This document shows positions 41,664 through 54,579 of a stretch of 58,634 nucleotides of DNA, in pieces; the first letter of the stretch is position 1, and every line of letters begins with the position of its first letter. Location: NCBI RefSeq assembly GCF_003732545.1, contig NZ_AYKF01000065.1, forward strand, positions 1 to 58,634, read 5' to 3'. The position numbers and the translations under genes are program-made. The DNA comes from Salinisphaera orenii subsp. halophila YIM 95161 (lineage in GTDB: Bacteria > Pseudomonadota > Gammaproteobacteria > Nevskiales > Salinisphaeraceae). The notes below the pieces were generated by a model. It was not told the DNA's origin and did no database searches. It saw only the letters and a program-made list of their open reading frames with translations.

Positions 41664-43370
41664 ATGACCGACAACGCCTCCGACGCGTCCCGGGCCGAAC
41701 CCCGGGGCGGACACAACTTCCTGCGCCAGTTGATCGCCGATCAGATCGCCCGCGGCGAGCACCACGGCGAGGTGGTGACGCGCTTTCCGCCCGAGCCCAA
41801 CGGCTATCTGCACATCGGCCACGCCAAGTCGATCTGCCTGAACTTCGGTCTGGCCGAACACTTCGGCGGCAAGTGTCGGCTGCGCTTCGACGACACCAAT
41901 CCCGAGAAGGAGGAGCAGGAGTACATCGACTCGATCCAGGCGGACGTGCACTGGCTGGGCTTCGACTGGGAAGGCGCGGTGCGCTTCACCTCCGACTACT
42001 TCGATACGCTCTACGATTACGCGCTGCACCTGATCGAGCAGGGCCATGCCTATGTCGACGAACTGAGTTCCGAGCAGGCGCGCGAATACCGCGGCGACTG
42101 GAACACTCCGGGCACCGACAGCCCCTATCGCGAGCGCAGCGTCGAGGACAATCTGGCTGCCTTCGAGAAGATGCGGGCCGGCGGCTTCGCCGAGGGCGAG
42201 GCCGCCCTGCGCGCGAAGATCGACATGGCCGCCGGCAACATGAACCTGCGCGACCCGATCATCTATCGCGTGCGCCACGCCGCGCACCACCAGACCGGCG
42301 ACGCCTGGTGCATCTATCCGTCCTACGACTTCGCCCACGGCCAGTCGGACGCGATCGAGGGCGTGACCCACTCGATCTGCACGCTCGAGTTCGAGGACCA
42401 TCGGCCGCTCTACAACTGGTTCATCGAGCACCTGCCGGTGCCCGCGCGGCCGGTCCAGTACGAATTCGGCCGGCTGCATCTGAACTACACCATCACCAGC
42501 AAGCGCCGGCTCCGGCGGCTGATCGATGCCGGCATCGTCGACGGCTGGGACGATCCGCGGATGCCGACGCTGTCGGGCATCCGCCGGCGCGGCTACACCC
42601 CGGCCTCGATCCGCGCCTTCTGCGAGACCGTGGGCGTGTCGCGCTCGGACGGCGTGGTCGACACCGCGGTGCTGGAGAACGCGGTCCGCGACGATCTCAA
42701 CCACAACGCGCCGCGCGCGATGTGCGTGATGGACCCGCTCAAGCTCGTCATCACCAACCTCCCCGAGGAGGCGGTCGAGATGCTCGCCGCCCCGGGCCAC
42801 CCGAACCGCGACGATCTGCCCGCGCGCACGCTGCCGTTCACGCGCGAGGTCTTCATCGAGAAGGCCGACTTCCGCGAGTCGGCGAACAAGAAGTACAAGC
42901 GCCTGGTGCTCGGCAAGCGGGTGCGGCTGCGCAACGCCTATGTCGTCGAGGCCACGGACGTGGTCCGCGACGACGCCGGCGAAGTCATCGAAGTCCATTG
43001 TCGCTACGATCCGGACACCCTCGGCGACAACCCCGCCGACGGCGTCAAACCGCGGGGCGTGATCCACTGGGTCTCGGCCAGCCACGGCCGGCGGGCGCTG
43101 GTGCGCGCCTACGACCGGCTGTTCGCGACTCCGAATCCCGGCCGCGAGACGGGCGATTTTCTGGACGATCTCAACCCGGCCTCGCTCGAGGTCCACGCCG
43201 GCTGCTGGATCGAGCCCGGCCTGGCCGAGGTCGAGGCCGAGCAGCGTGTCCAGTTCGAGCGCATCGGCTATTTCGTGGCCGATCGCTTCGATCACCTGCC
43301 CGGGGCGCCGGTGTTCAACCGGGTGGTGCCGCTGCGCGACAGCTGGTCGAAGATCGACGACGGCCGCTGA
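41664..43370 (+). CDS. glnS: Glutaminyl-tRNA synthetase
   Basis: A 568-residue class I aminoacyl-tRNA synthetase that charges tRNA-Gln. Signatures include [24 protein letters not shown] (HIGH at residues 50-53), [20 protein letters not shown] and the KMSKS-equivalent loop ITSKRRL, in which Thr stands where Met is common. The anticodon-binding barrels end with [14 protein letters not shown]. Start at 41664 (MTDNAS) matches the E. coli length; an ATG at 41634 lacks a ribosome site. Confidence 0.97.
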   Translation: MTDNASDASRAEPRGGHNFLRQLIADQIARGEHHGEVVTRFPPEPNGYLHIGHAKSICLNFGLAEHFGGKCRLRFDDTNPEKEEQEYIDSIQADVHWLGFDWEGAVRFTSDYFDTLYDYALHLIEQGHAYVDELSSEQAREYRGDWNTPGTDSPYRERSVEDNLAAFEKMRAGGFAEGEAALRAKIDMAAGNMNLRDPIIYRVRHAAHHQTGDAWCIYPSYDFAHGQSDAIEGVTHSICTLEFEDHRPLYNWFIEHLPVPARPVQYEFGRLHLNYTITSKRRLRRLIDAGIVDGWDDPRMPTLSGIRRRGYTPASIRAFCETVGVSRSDGVVDTAVLENAVRDDLNHNAPRAMCVMDPLKLVITNLPEEAVEMLAAPGHPNRDDLPARTLPFTREVFIEKADFRESANKKYKRLVLGKRVRLRNAYVVEATDVVRDDAGEVIEVHCRYDPDTLGDNPADGVKPRGVIHWVSASHGRRALVRAYDRLFATPNPGRETGDFLDDLNPASLEVHAGCWIEPGLAEVEAEQRVQFERIGYFVADRFDHLPGAPVFNRVVPLRDSWSKIDDGR

Positions 43371-43381
43371 GGGCTGTGCCG

Positions 43382-44041
43382 ATGCCTCGCGCCACGGCGC
43401 CGACGGACTGGGCCGCCTGCGAGCGCGAACTCGCCGCGGGTGCGGCCGCGCTCGGCCTCGAGCTGGGCACGGGCGTGCGCGCGCGGTTGCTGGATTATCT
43501 CGCCGAACTGGCCAACTGGAACGCCACCCACAACCTCACGGCCGTACGCGAGCCGCGGGCGATGGTGGCCCGGCATCTGCTCGATAGCCTGGCCGTGCTC
43601 GAGGCGGTGACGGGCCCGCGGCTGGCGGATGTAGGCACCGGCGCCGGGCTGCCGGGGCTGGTGATCGCGCTGGCGCGGCCGGAGATCGCGGTCACGCTGA
43701 TCGAGTCGAGCGCGAAGAAGGCGGCCTTTTTGCGTCACGTTCGCCGACGTTTGCAGCTCGCCAACGTCGAGGTCGTGCGGGCCCGCGTGGAAGCCCATGC
43801 GCCCGCGACCGGTTTCGATTGCGTCATCTGCCGCGCCTTTGCCGCGGCGGACGACTGCCTGCGCCTGGCCGGTCATCTGGTGGGCCCGGGCGGGCGCTTC
43901 CTGCTGATGAAGGGGCGGGACCCGGTCGCGGAACTGGGGGCGCTGCCGCCGGCGTTCCGGCATCGCGAGACGCGCGCGCTGACGGTGCCCGGGCTGGATG
44001 CCGCGCGGCATCTGGTCGTTCTCGAGCCCGTTCGGGCCTGA
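43382..44041 (+). CDS. rsmG: 16S rRNA (guanine527-N7)-methyltransferase
   Basis: A 219-residue RsmG (GidB) that methylates G527 of 16S rRNA with SAM. WNATHNLTAVREPRAMVARHLLDSLAVL and LADVGTGAGLPGLVIALARPE (SAM motif) are diagnostic. It starts 11 bp after glnS and leads into parA. In many gammaproteobacteria rsmG follows mnmG (gidA); here glnS holds that place. Confidence 0.95.
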   Translation: MPRATAPTDWAACERELAAGAAALGLELGTGVRARLLDYLAELANWNATHNLTAVREPRAMVARHLLDSLAVLEAVTGPRLADVGTGAGLPGLVIALARPEIAVTLIESSAKKAAFLRHVRRRLQLANVEVVRARVEAHAPATGFDCVICRAFAAADDCLRLAGHLVGPGGRFLLMKGRDPVAELGALPPAFRHRETRALTVPGLDAARHLVVLEPVRA

Positions 44042-44116
44042 TCGCTGCCCGGATGCGCGCGCGCCGGGCCGCCCGGGTCGGCGCGCGGGCCGCATCGTGC
44101 TTTAGGATACGCGCTC

Positions 44117-44959
44117 ATGAGCAACATCATCGCCATCGCCAATCAGAAGGGCGGCGTCGGCAAGACCACGACCGCGATCAATCTGGCCGCCGCGCTCGCC
44201 GAGGCGGAGCAGCGGGTGCTGCTCGTCGACATGGACGCCCAGGGCAACGCGACCATGGGCGTGGGCGTCGACAAGAACGCGCTCGAGGCCACGGTCTGCG
44301 ATTTCCTGCTCGGCGACAAGGGCGTGGCCGAGGCCCTGGAGGTCGTGCTCGACGGCGCGTTCTATCTGCTGGGCGCCAACGGCGACATGACCGCCGCCGA
44401 GGTCGGTCTGCGCGATCGGCGCAACGGCCGTCTCGCGCTCAAGCACGCGATCGCCGAGATCTCGGACAGCTTCGACTATGTCGTCGTCGACTGCCCGCCG
44501 GCCCTGTCGATGCTCACGATCAACGCGCTGGCCGCCGCGCGCGGCGTCATCATACCCATGCAGTGCGAGTACTACGCGCTGGAGGGGCTGTCGGCGCTGC
44601 TGGAGACGATCGAGAGCGTGCGCCAGATGATGAATCCCGAGCTGACCATCGAGGGCGTGCTGCGCACCATGTACGACGCCCGCAACCGCCTGACCGGGGA
44701 CGTCTCCAATCAATTGATCGAGTATTTCGGCGATGCGGTCTACGAGACCGTGATCCCGCGCAACGTGCGGCTGGCGGAGGCGCCGAGTTACGGCCTGCCG
44801 ATCATGCATTACGATAACGCCGCAACCGGGGCCGCGGCCTATCGTGCGCTGGCCGCGGAGATCCTCGGCCGCGACGACAGCGAGATCGTCGGGGCCCCCC
44901 AATCCGGCGCGCGGCGCGCGGTGTCGTCGCTGTTCGGTCGGCGGCGGCGCGCGCGCTAG
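44117..44959 (+). CDS. parA: Chromosome partitioning ATPase ParA (Soj)
   Basis: A 280-residue Walker-type ATPase. The deviant Walker A motif KGGVGKTTTAINLA is near residues 11-24; the VDMDAQGNAT and VDCPPALSMLT motifs follow. With ParB it segregates the origin region. The ATG has AGGA upstream. It is part of the rsmG-parA-parB-atp order typical of the origin-proximal chromosome. Confidence 0.96.
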   Translation: MSNIIAIANQKGGVGKTTTAINLAAALAEAEQRVLLVDMDAQGNATMGVGVDKNALEATVCDFLLGDKGVAEALEVVLDGAFYLLGANGDMTAAEVGLRDRRNGRLALKHAIAEISDSFDYVVVDCPPALSMLTINALAAARGVIIPMQCEYYALEGLSALLETIESVRQMMNPELTIEGVLRTMYDARNRLTGDVSNQLIEYFGDAVYETVIPRNVRLAEAPSYGLPIMHYDNAATGAAAYRALAAEILGRDDSEIVGAPQSGARRAVSSLFGRRRRAR

Positions 44960-44983
44960 CGGTCTCATCGGGAAGACGCAGTT

Positions 44984-45841
44984 ATGGCACAGAAGAAACG
45001 CGGGCTCGGCCGGGGGCTGGAGTCGCTGCTGTCCAAGGACCTCGAGGAGGCCGCCGAGGCCGGCGTCGCCGCCGAGCTCACCGAGGTCGGCCTCGACGCG
45101 CTTAGGCCGGGCCGCTATCAGCCGCGCCGCGACATGGACGCCGAGGCGCTGGAGTCGCTCGCGCAGTCGATCCGCTCGCAGGGCGTGGTCCAGCCTCTGG
45201 TCGTACGCGACACCGGCGACGGCTACGAGATCGTGGCCGGTGAGCGCCGCTGGCGGGCCGCGCGGCTGGCCGGGCTGGAGACGGTGCCGGCGGTCGTGCG
45301 GGCGCTGCCCGACGAGACCGCGATGGCCGTCGCGCTCATCGAGAACATCCAGCGCGAGGATCTCAATCCGCTGGAAGAGGCCGAGGCGTTGCGCCGGCTG
45401 ATCGAGGAATGCGGCCTGACCCATGCCGCCTGCGCCGAGGCGGTGGGCCGTTCGCGCGCGGCGGTGTCGAATCTGCTGCGCCTGGCCGAGCTGGTGCCCG
45501 AGGCCCAGGCGCTGCTGCGCAGCGGCGACATCCAGATGGGGCACGCGCGGGCGCTGCTCGGCGCGCCGGCCGCGCTGCAGGCCGATCTCGCGGCCCGGGT
45601 GGCCGCCCGCCAGCTGACCGTACGCCAGACCGAGGCACTCGTGGCCTCGGCCATGGCCGAGGCCGATGACGGCGAGACGGCGCCGCGCCAGAGCAACCGG
45701 CTGGTGCGCTTCGAGCGCGAGCTCGGGGACACGCTCGGCGCCCGCGTCACCGTGCGCTCGCAGCGGGGCGGGCGGGCCCGTGTGGTGATCGACTATGCCA
45801 GTGCCGGCGAGCTGGAAGCGCTGCTGGAACGGCTCAAATAA
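44984..45841 (+). CDS. parB: Chromosome partitioning protein ParB (Spo0J)
   Basis: A 285-residue ParB. The CTP-binding ParB/Srx domain is shown by RYQPRRDMDAEALESLAQSIRSQGVVQPLVVR and EIVAGERRWRAARLAG; ENIQREDLNPLEEAEA and the helix-turn-helix THAACAEAVGRSRAAVSNLLRL (split) bind parS DNA. The C-terminal dimer domain is present. It starts 24 bp after parA. A hairpin terminator follows its stop codon. Confidence 0.96.
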   Translation: MAQKKRGLGRGLESLLSKDLEEAAEAGVAAELTEVGLDALRPGRYQPRRDMDAEALESLAQSIRSQGVVQPLVVRDTGDGYEIVAGERRWRAARLAGLETVPAVVRALPDETAMAVALIENIQREDLNPLEEAEALRRLIEECGLTHAACAEAVGRSRAAVSNLLRLAELVPEAQALLRSGDIQMGHARALLGAPAALQADLAARVAARQLTVRQTEALVASAMAEADDGETAPRQSNRLVRFERELGDTLGARVTVRSQRGGRARVVIDYASAGELEALLERLK

Positions 45842-45849
45842 TCGGCATT

Positions 45850-45871
45850 TGCCTGTATCAGGCAGCTTTTT
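45850..45871 (+). terminator. Rho-independent terminator after parB
   Basis: TGCCTG, loop TAT, CAGGCA, then GC and five Ts (45867-45871). It is 9 bp after the parB stop and just before the atp promoter, separating the par and atp transcripts. The six-pair stem is short but has a clear T run. Confidence 0.72.
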
Positions 45872-45878
45872 GCTGCAA

Positions 45879-45907
45879 TTGACCTTCGTTTTTTCTTTGT
45901 CTATAGT
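45879..45907 (+). promoter_or_regulatory. Sigma70-type promoter of the atp operon
   Basis: TTGACC (45879-45884) and TATAGT (45902-45907) are separated by exactly 17 bp of T-rich DNA, each matching five of six consensus bases. It lies 71 bp before the atpI ATG and just after the parB terminator. This is the best promoter in the window. Confidence 0.88.
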
Positions 45908-45978
45908 CCGTCGAGCGCCGTGACCGACACGAGGAGAGAATGTGTCGGGACGGTCGCCGCGGTGGGGGATTCTCTAAG

Positions 45979-47251
<1,273 letters not shown>

Positions 47252-47294
47252 TCGACCAACCCACTGACCCCACTGACTCGTAAACGGAGAGTAG

Positions 47295-47577
<283 letters not shown>

Positions 47578-47579
<2 letters not shown>

Positions 47580-47593
47580 GTCGCGGACTTTTT
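47578..47593 (+). promoter_or_regulatory. Hairpin with T run at the end of atpE
   Basis: AAGTC (47578-47582), loop GCG, GACTT (47586-47590), followed by Ts to 47593. It starts within the TAA stop codon. Five pairs and a three-base loop make it weak; it could slow or partly end transcription, or protect the upstream mRNA. Confidence 0.35.
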
Positions 47594-47635
47594 CGCCATC
47601 GCCTTGAGTCGAGTTAAGCAAGCCCGGGGTAACCC

Positions 47636-48109
47636 ATGAGCATCAATGCCACACTGCTGGCCCAGATGATCGTCTTCGCGATCTTCGTCTGGTTCACCAT
47701 GAAGTTCGTATGGCCGCCGATCATGCAGGCCATGCGGGACCGTCAGAAGCGGATCAGCGAAGGTCTGGCGTCCGCGGAGCGCGGCGTTCGCGAGCTCAAC
47801 GAGGCGACCGCCAAGGCCGAGGAAATGGTCGGCAAGGCACGCGAGCAGTCGCAGGAGATCCTGTCCAACGCTCAGCGTCAGGCCAACGAGACCCTCGATC
47901 GGGCGCGCGACGAAGCGCGTGCGGAAGGCGATCGAATCGTCGCCGCAGCCCGAGAGGAGGTCGACCAGGCGGTCGCCTCGGCCAAGGAGGACCTGCGGCG
48001 CGAGGTCGGCGAGCTGGCCGTCGTCGGCGCGGAGCGCATTCTCAAGCGCGAGATCGACGCCAAGGCGCACAACGACATCATCGACGATCTCGTCACGGAG
48101 ATCCGCTAA
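47636..48109 (+). CDS. atpF: ATP synthase F0 subunit b
   Basis: A 157-residue protein with one N-terminal membrane helix ([20 protein letters not shown]) and a long charged coiled-coil stalk ([20 protein letters not shown] and onward). It forms the peripheral stalk with delta. It ends three bases before atpH. Confidence 0.96.
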   Translation: MSINATLLAQMIVFAIFVWFTMKFVWPPIMQAMRDRQKRISEGLASAERGVRELNEATAKAEEMVGKAREQSQEILSNAQRQANETLDRARDEARAEGDRIVAAAREEVDQAVASAKEDLRREVGELAVVGAERILKREIDAKAHNDIIDDLVTEIR

Positions 48110-48112
48110 GCC

Positions 48113-48649
48113 ATGGCCGAGATCCAGACGCTGGCACGGCCCTATGCGGAGGCCGTCTTCGAGATCGCACAGGCCGGAGGCACGCTGGATGCGTGGTCCA
48201 ACGCGCTGGCCGCGCTCTCGGCCGTGGTCCGCAATCCGGACGTGGCTGCGGTGCTCGACAATCCCGAGATCGACGATCGCGTGCTGGCCGATGCCATCAT
48301 CGGCATCGCGGACGACGACCTCAACGACGGGGCACGCAATCTCGTGCGTCTGCTGGTCGAGAATTCCCGGCTCCGTCTGGTGCCCGACATCGCCGACCAG
48401 TTCGAGTCGCTCAAGGCCGAAGCCGAGAACCGGGTCGACGTGAGCGTGACGTCCGCCGTCGAGTTCTCGGAGGACCAGCAGGCCGCGCTCGCGCAGTCGC
48501 TCGAGCAGCGGCTGGCGCGCACCGTGCGCCTGAGCTTCGAGCGCGATGAGAGCGTGATCGGCGGCGCGGTCATCCGGGCGGGCGATCTGATCATCGACGG
48601 GTCGCTGCGCGCCCAGCTCGAGCGCATGCGGCAGTCACTGGCGCACTAA
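48113..48649 (+). CDS. atpH: ATP synthase F1 subunit delta
   Basis: A 178-residue protein of the OSCP/delta family: [15 protein letters not shown] at the N-terminus, [22 protein letters not shown] in the middle and the C-terminal domain with [29 protein letters not shown]. It links the peripheral stalk to F1. Confidence 0.95.
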   Translation: MAEIQTLARPYAEAVFEIAQAGGTLDAWSNALAALSAVVRNPDVAAVLDNPEIDDRVLADAIIGIADDDLNDGARNLVRLLVENSRLRLVPDIADQFESLKAEAENRVDVSVTSAVEFSEDQQAALAQSLEQRLARTVRLSFERDESVIGGAVIRAGDLIIDGSLRAQLERMRQSLAH

Positions 48650-48720
48650 GCCCGGCTCTTACAGGCGATCATCCGCCGGCGGCAGGCGCCGCGGCGACAA
48701 GGACACAGAGGACAAGGTCA

Positions 48721-50245
<1,525 letters not shown>

Positions 50246-50262
<17 letters not shown>

Positions 50263-50281
50263 CGACACCGGGCGTCTTTTT
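50246..50281 (+). promoter_or_regulatory. Hairpin with T run at the end of atpA
   Basis: AGACGC (50246-50251) pairs with GCGTCT (50272-50277); inside, CC-GGT and ACCGG pair with one bulged T, leaving an AACGAC loop. Ts continue to 50281. The structure spans the atpA stop codon and resembles an intrinsic terminator or attenuator within the operon. The bulges lower its predicted strength. Confidence 0.45.
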
Positions 50282-50305
50282 GGCATCGTTTAACGGAGTT
50301 TCCGA

Positions 50306-51166
50306 ATGGCCGGCGCAAAGGAAGTCAAGGGCAAGATCAAAAGCGTAGAGAATACGCAGAAGATCACCAAGGCGATGGAGATGGTCGCCGCATCGAAGAT
50401 GCGCAAGGCCCAGGAGCGCGTCGAGGCGGCGCGGCCCTATGCGGAGAAGATCCGCCGCACCATCGGGCATCTGTCCGAGGCCAACCCGGACTTCGAGCAT
50501 CCGTTCATGGTCGAGCGCGAGGTCAATCGCGTCGGCATGATCGTCATCTCGACCGACCGGGGACTCTGTGGCGGTCTCAATATCAACCTGTTCCGGCAGG
50601 TGCTGGCGGAGATGCGCCACTGGGAAGAGCGCAACGTGCCGGTCGAGCTCGTGGTCATCGGTCGCAAGGCGGCGTCGTTCTTCCGGCGGCTGACCGACAT
50701 CAAGGCCGAGGTCCTGGATCTGGGCGATCGCCCGCACATCGACGACTTGATCGGCACCATCAAGGTGATGCTGGACGACTACCGGGAAGGCAACGCCGAC
50801 CGGCTGTTCCTGATGGGCAACCGCTTCGTCAACACGATGACCCAGAAGCCGGAGAGCCAGCAGTTGCTGCCGGTGCAGCCGGCGGACGATGACGACCTGC
50901 CGGATCACTGGGACTACATCTACGAGCCGGAACCGGCCGAGCTGCTCGAGGACATCCTCGTGCGCTACGTGGAGGCCCAGGTCTACCAGGGTGTGGTCGA
51001 GAATGTCGCCTGCGAGATGGCGGCGCGCATGGTCGCGATGAAGTCGGCCTCCGACAACGCGGGCGACATCATCGACGACCTCCAGCTGGAGTACAACAAG
51101 CAGCGTCAGGCCGCGATCACCCAGGAGCTTTCGGAGATCGTGGCGGGCGCCGCCGCCGTGTCGTAG
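50306..51166 (+). CDS. atpG: ATP synthase F1 subunit gamma
   Basis: A 286-residue central-stalk subunit. N-terminal [32 protein letters not shown] and [15 protein letters not shown] are diagnostic; the C-terminal [36 protein letters not shown] helix is also standard. It starts 43 bp after atpA, with a hairpin in that gap. Confidence 0.97.
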   Translation: MAGAKEVKGKIKSVENTQKITKAMEMVAASKMRKAQERVEAARPYAEKIRRTIGHLSEANPDFEHPFMVEREVNRVGMIVISTDRGLCGGLNINLFRQVLAEMRHWEERNVPVELVVIGRKAASFFRRLTDIKAEVLDLGDRPHIDDLIGTIKVMLDDYREGNADRLFLMGNRFVNTMTQKPESQQLLPVQPADDDDLPDHWDYIYEPEPAELLEDILVRYVEAQVYQGVVENVACEMAARMVAMKSASDNAGDIIDDLQLEYNKQRQAAITQELSEIVAGAAAVS

Positions 51167-52630
<1,464 letters not shown>

Positions 52631-52693
52631 GGTCGTCTTGGATCGCGCATCGGCGCGCGGCCGTACGGGCCGCGCGCGCCACAGGGCAGGGTT

Positions 52694-53107
52694 ATGAAAA
52701 TACATGTCGACGTTGTGAGCGCGGAAGGCGAGATCTATTCGGGATCCGCCTCCATGGTGTTCGTCGCCGCCGAACTCGGCGAGGTCGGCATCGCGCCGCG
52801 ACACGCGCCGCTGTTGACGCGGATGCGTCCCGGTCAGGTGCGCGTGCAGCAGGAAGGCCAGGACGAAGTCACGTTCTTCGTCTCGGGCGGGGTGCTCGAA
52901 GTGCAGCCCCATCTGGTCACCGTGCTTGCCGACACCGTGGAGCGCGCCGCGGACATCGACGAGGCCGAGGCCGAGAAGGCCAAGAAGCGCGCCGAAGAGG
53001 CGATGGCCGAGGCGCACGACCGCGTCGACATGGCACGCGCCCAGGCCGAGCTCGCCGAGGCCGCGGCACGGCTGAGCATCGTCCAGAAGCTGCGGTCGGG
53101 TCACTGA
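52694..53107 (+). CDS. atpC: ATP synthase F1 subunit epsilon
   Basis: A 137-residue subunit with the N-terminal beta-sandwich (VDVVSAEGEIYSGSASMVFVAAELGEVGIAPRHAPLLTRM) and a helical hairpin at the C-terminus (EAEAEKAKKRAEEAMAEA onward), which can inhibit ATP hydrolysis. It ends the operon and is followed by a GC-rich terminator. Confidence 0.95.
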   Translation: MKIHVDVVSAEGEIYSGSASMVFVAAELGEVGIAPRHAPLLTRMRPGQVRVQQEGQDEVTFFVSGGVLEVQPHLVTVLADTVERAADIDEAEAEKAKKRAEEAMAEAHDRVDMARAQAELAEAAARLSIVQKLRSGH

Positions 53108-53113
53108 CGCATC

Positions 53114-53135
53114 GCGCGCGCCCGCGCGCGCTTTT
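53114..53135 (+). terminator. Rho-independent terminator of the atp operon
   Basis: Two GCGCGCGC arms (53114-53121 and 53124-53131) form an alternating GC stem with a very short loop, followed by TTTT. It lies 6 bp after atpC. The stem can slip in register, but the position and T run make termination likely. Confidence 0.75.
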
Positions 53136-53164
53136 CACAATACGCGTCAACTATCGGCGCTAAC

Positions 53165-53193
53165 TTGCGGTTTCAGCGAATCGCGACTAGATT
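53165..53193 (+). promoter_or_regulatory. Candidate promoter of the beta-barrel-like gene
   Basis: TTGCGG (53165-53170) and TAGATT (53188-53193) are 17 bp apart. Expected transcription would begin near 53200, ahead of the ATG at 53237, which argues against translation starting at the TTG inside this promoter. Confidence 0.5.
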
Positions 53194-53236
53194 GGTGCGC
53201 TGCAGCGATCCTCTGTGCCGATCCATCATCCGCGTC

Positions 53237-54469
53237 ATGCTTCGCGTCGCTTCACACCCTATCGGTCCGGCCCTGCTGGCAGGGCTGGCCATGGTCTGCG
53301 CGACGGGCGCCGACGCCGCGCCGCCACAGACGATCTCGCCGTTCGTCTCCTCGTCGTTCAATCGCACGGTCCACGGACAGTCGCGGGGCGTCGATCTCTC
53401 CGTCGGCGGGCGGAATCTCGGTCATGCGCGGGCGTTCGCCGGTCTGGATGCGTTGAGCAACGCCAGTCAGCAGTACCTGACGAGCGGGCTCCAGTGGCGA
53501 TCGGATGTCGCCGGGACGCCCGCGTTGCGCATGTCGGCGCTCCGGACCGAAGGTCGCAGCGGCGAGCTCGGGCGCAGCCAGACCCTGACGCGGGCGGCCA
53601 ACCGGCTGGATCTCGGCGAGCGCTGGTTTCTGCCCACGCTCGAGACGGAAGTCGCGCAGGTGAGCAACAGCCGGATGGCCGATGCGCCGGCCTTGGGCGG
53701 TCGCGCGGCGCGCCTGGGTCTGGTCGAGACCTTCGATACCCAGAGTTATCGTCTCGGCTTCTTCCAGGCGGATCCGACCTTCAACGCCCTCGGGAGTTCG
53801 GTACGTGCCGGCGATGCGGGCTTCGAAGTCGGCGGCAGCCAGGCCGTTGGTGGCGATTGGAAATTGTCGCAGACGCTGCGCCTGCATCAGGCGACGGCGC
53901 TGCGATCGCAGGCCGGGCTGGTGCAGGAATGGCGGCTGTCGCGGAACGCGCGGCTCACGGACATCGGCCGCCCTTGGCGGTTCAGCGCGCAAGTCGGCAA
54001 CCCCGGTCTGGGCACGCACGCGGACCATGCGCCGATGGCACTGCAGTTGCTGGTGCCAACCGCACGCGTCAGCGACTGGCGTCTGGATACGAGCGTCGGC
54101 TGGTACGACCCGGTGATGGCCGCGCCCGGCGGCTTGCCGGTCAGCGGCTCGATGTGGCGGGTCTCGGCCACGCGCGGACTCAGCCTGGGCGGTCTGTCGG
54201 CGGAAGTCTCGCCAAGTCTCGCCGTCGGGGGCAGTCGTTTCGACGATCGTGAATACGGTGGCCGTGCCGGCTTCACGCTGGGGCTCGCCGATCGGATCGA
54301 TCGTGTCGATCTGAGTGTGGATTATCTCAGCGACGGCTGGGGCGCGGCGCCGGAGGACGACGGCGATGTGCAGCTGATGCTCAATTATCGCCAGAGCACG
54401 GCCGCCCTCGTGCCGCGACTTCACTCGATGGCTCGCGCCCTGCGCCTGCCGTGGGTGCCGCGCTATTGA
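53237..54469 (+). CDS. Putative outer-membrane beta-barrel protein, unknown family
   Basis: A 410-residue protein with a signal peptide (residues about 1-28, cleavage near ADA-APP). The mature part is rich in short amphipathic strands with alternating polar and hydrophobic residues separated by Gly/Asp turns (for example WRVSATRGLSLGGLSAEVSPSLAVGG, then VDLSVDYLSDGW and DVQLMLNYRQ), and the last residue is Tyr, as in many outer-membrane barrels. Almost no cysteine. I do not recognise the family. It sits between the atp terminator and opgG in the same orientation, so an envelope or glucan-related role is possible but unproven. Confidence 0.65.
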   Translation: MLRVASHPIGPALLAGLAMVCATGADAAPPQTISPFVSSSFNRTVHGQSRGVDLSVGGRNLGHARAFAGLDALSNASQQYLTSGLQWRSDVAGTPALRMSALRTEGRSGELGRSQTLTRAANRLDLGERWFLPTLETEVAQVSNSRMADAPALGGRAARLGLVETFDTQSYRLGFFQADPTFNALGSSVRAGDAGFEVGGSQAVGGDWKLSQTLRLHQATALRSQAGLVQEWRLSRNARLTDIGRPWRFSAQVGNPGLGTHADHAPMALQLLVPTARVSDWRLDTSVGWYDPVMAAPGGLPVSGSMWRVSATRGLSLGGLSAEVSPSLAVGGSRFDDREYGGRAGFTLGLADRIDRVDLSVDYLSDGWGAAPEDDGDVQLMLNYRQSTAALVPRLHSMARALRLPWVPRY

Positions 54470-54579
54470 GTGGCGCGCGCCCTTCGAATCGACGAATTTG
54501 TTAGATTGAACGCTGAATCCGGCGGAGCCGAGTCGATCGCGCCGCGGGGATGCGGGGCCACACATCATTGGAGTGTCGA

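Noticed and set aside
53165-53236. TTG start at 53165 for the beta-barrel-like gene
   Set aside because: That TTG is part of a promoter-like -35 box, and starting there would put extra residues before the signal peptide; ATG 53237 fits better.
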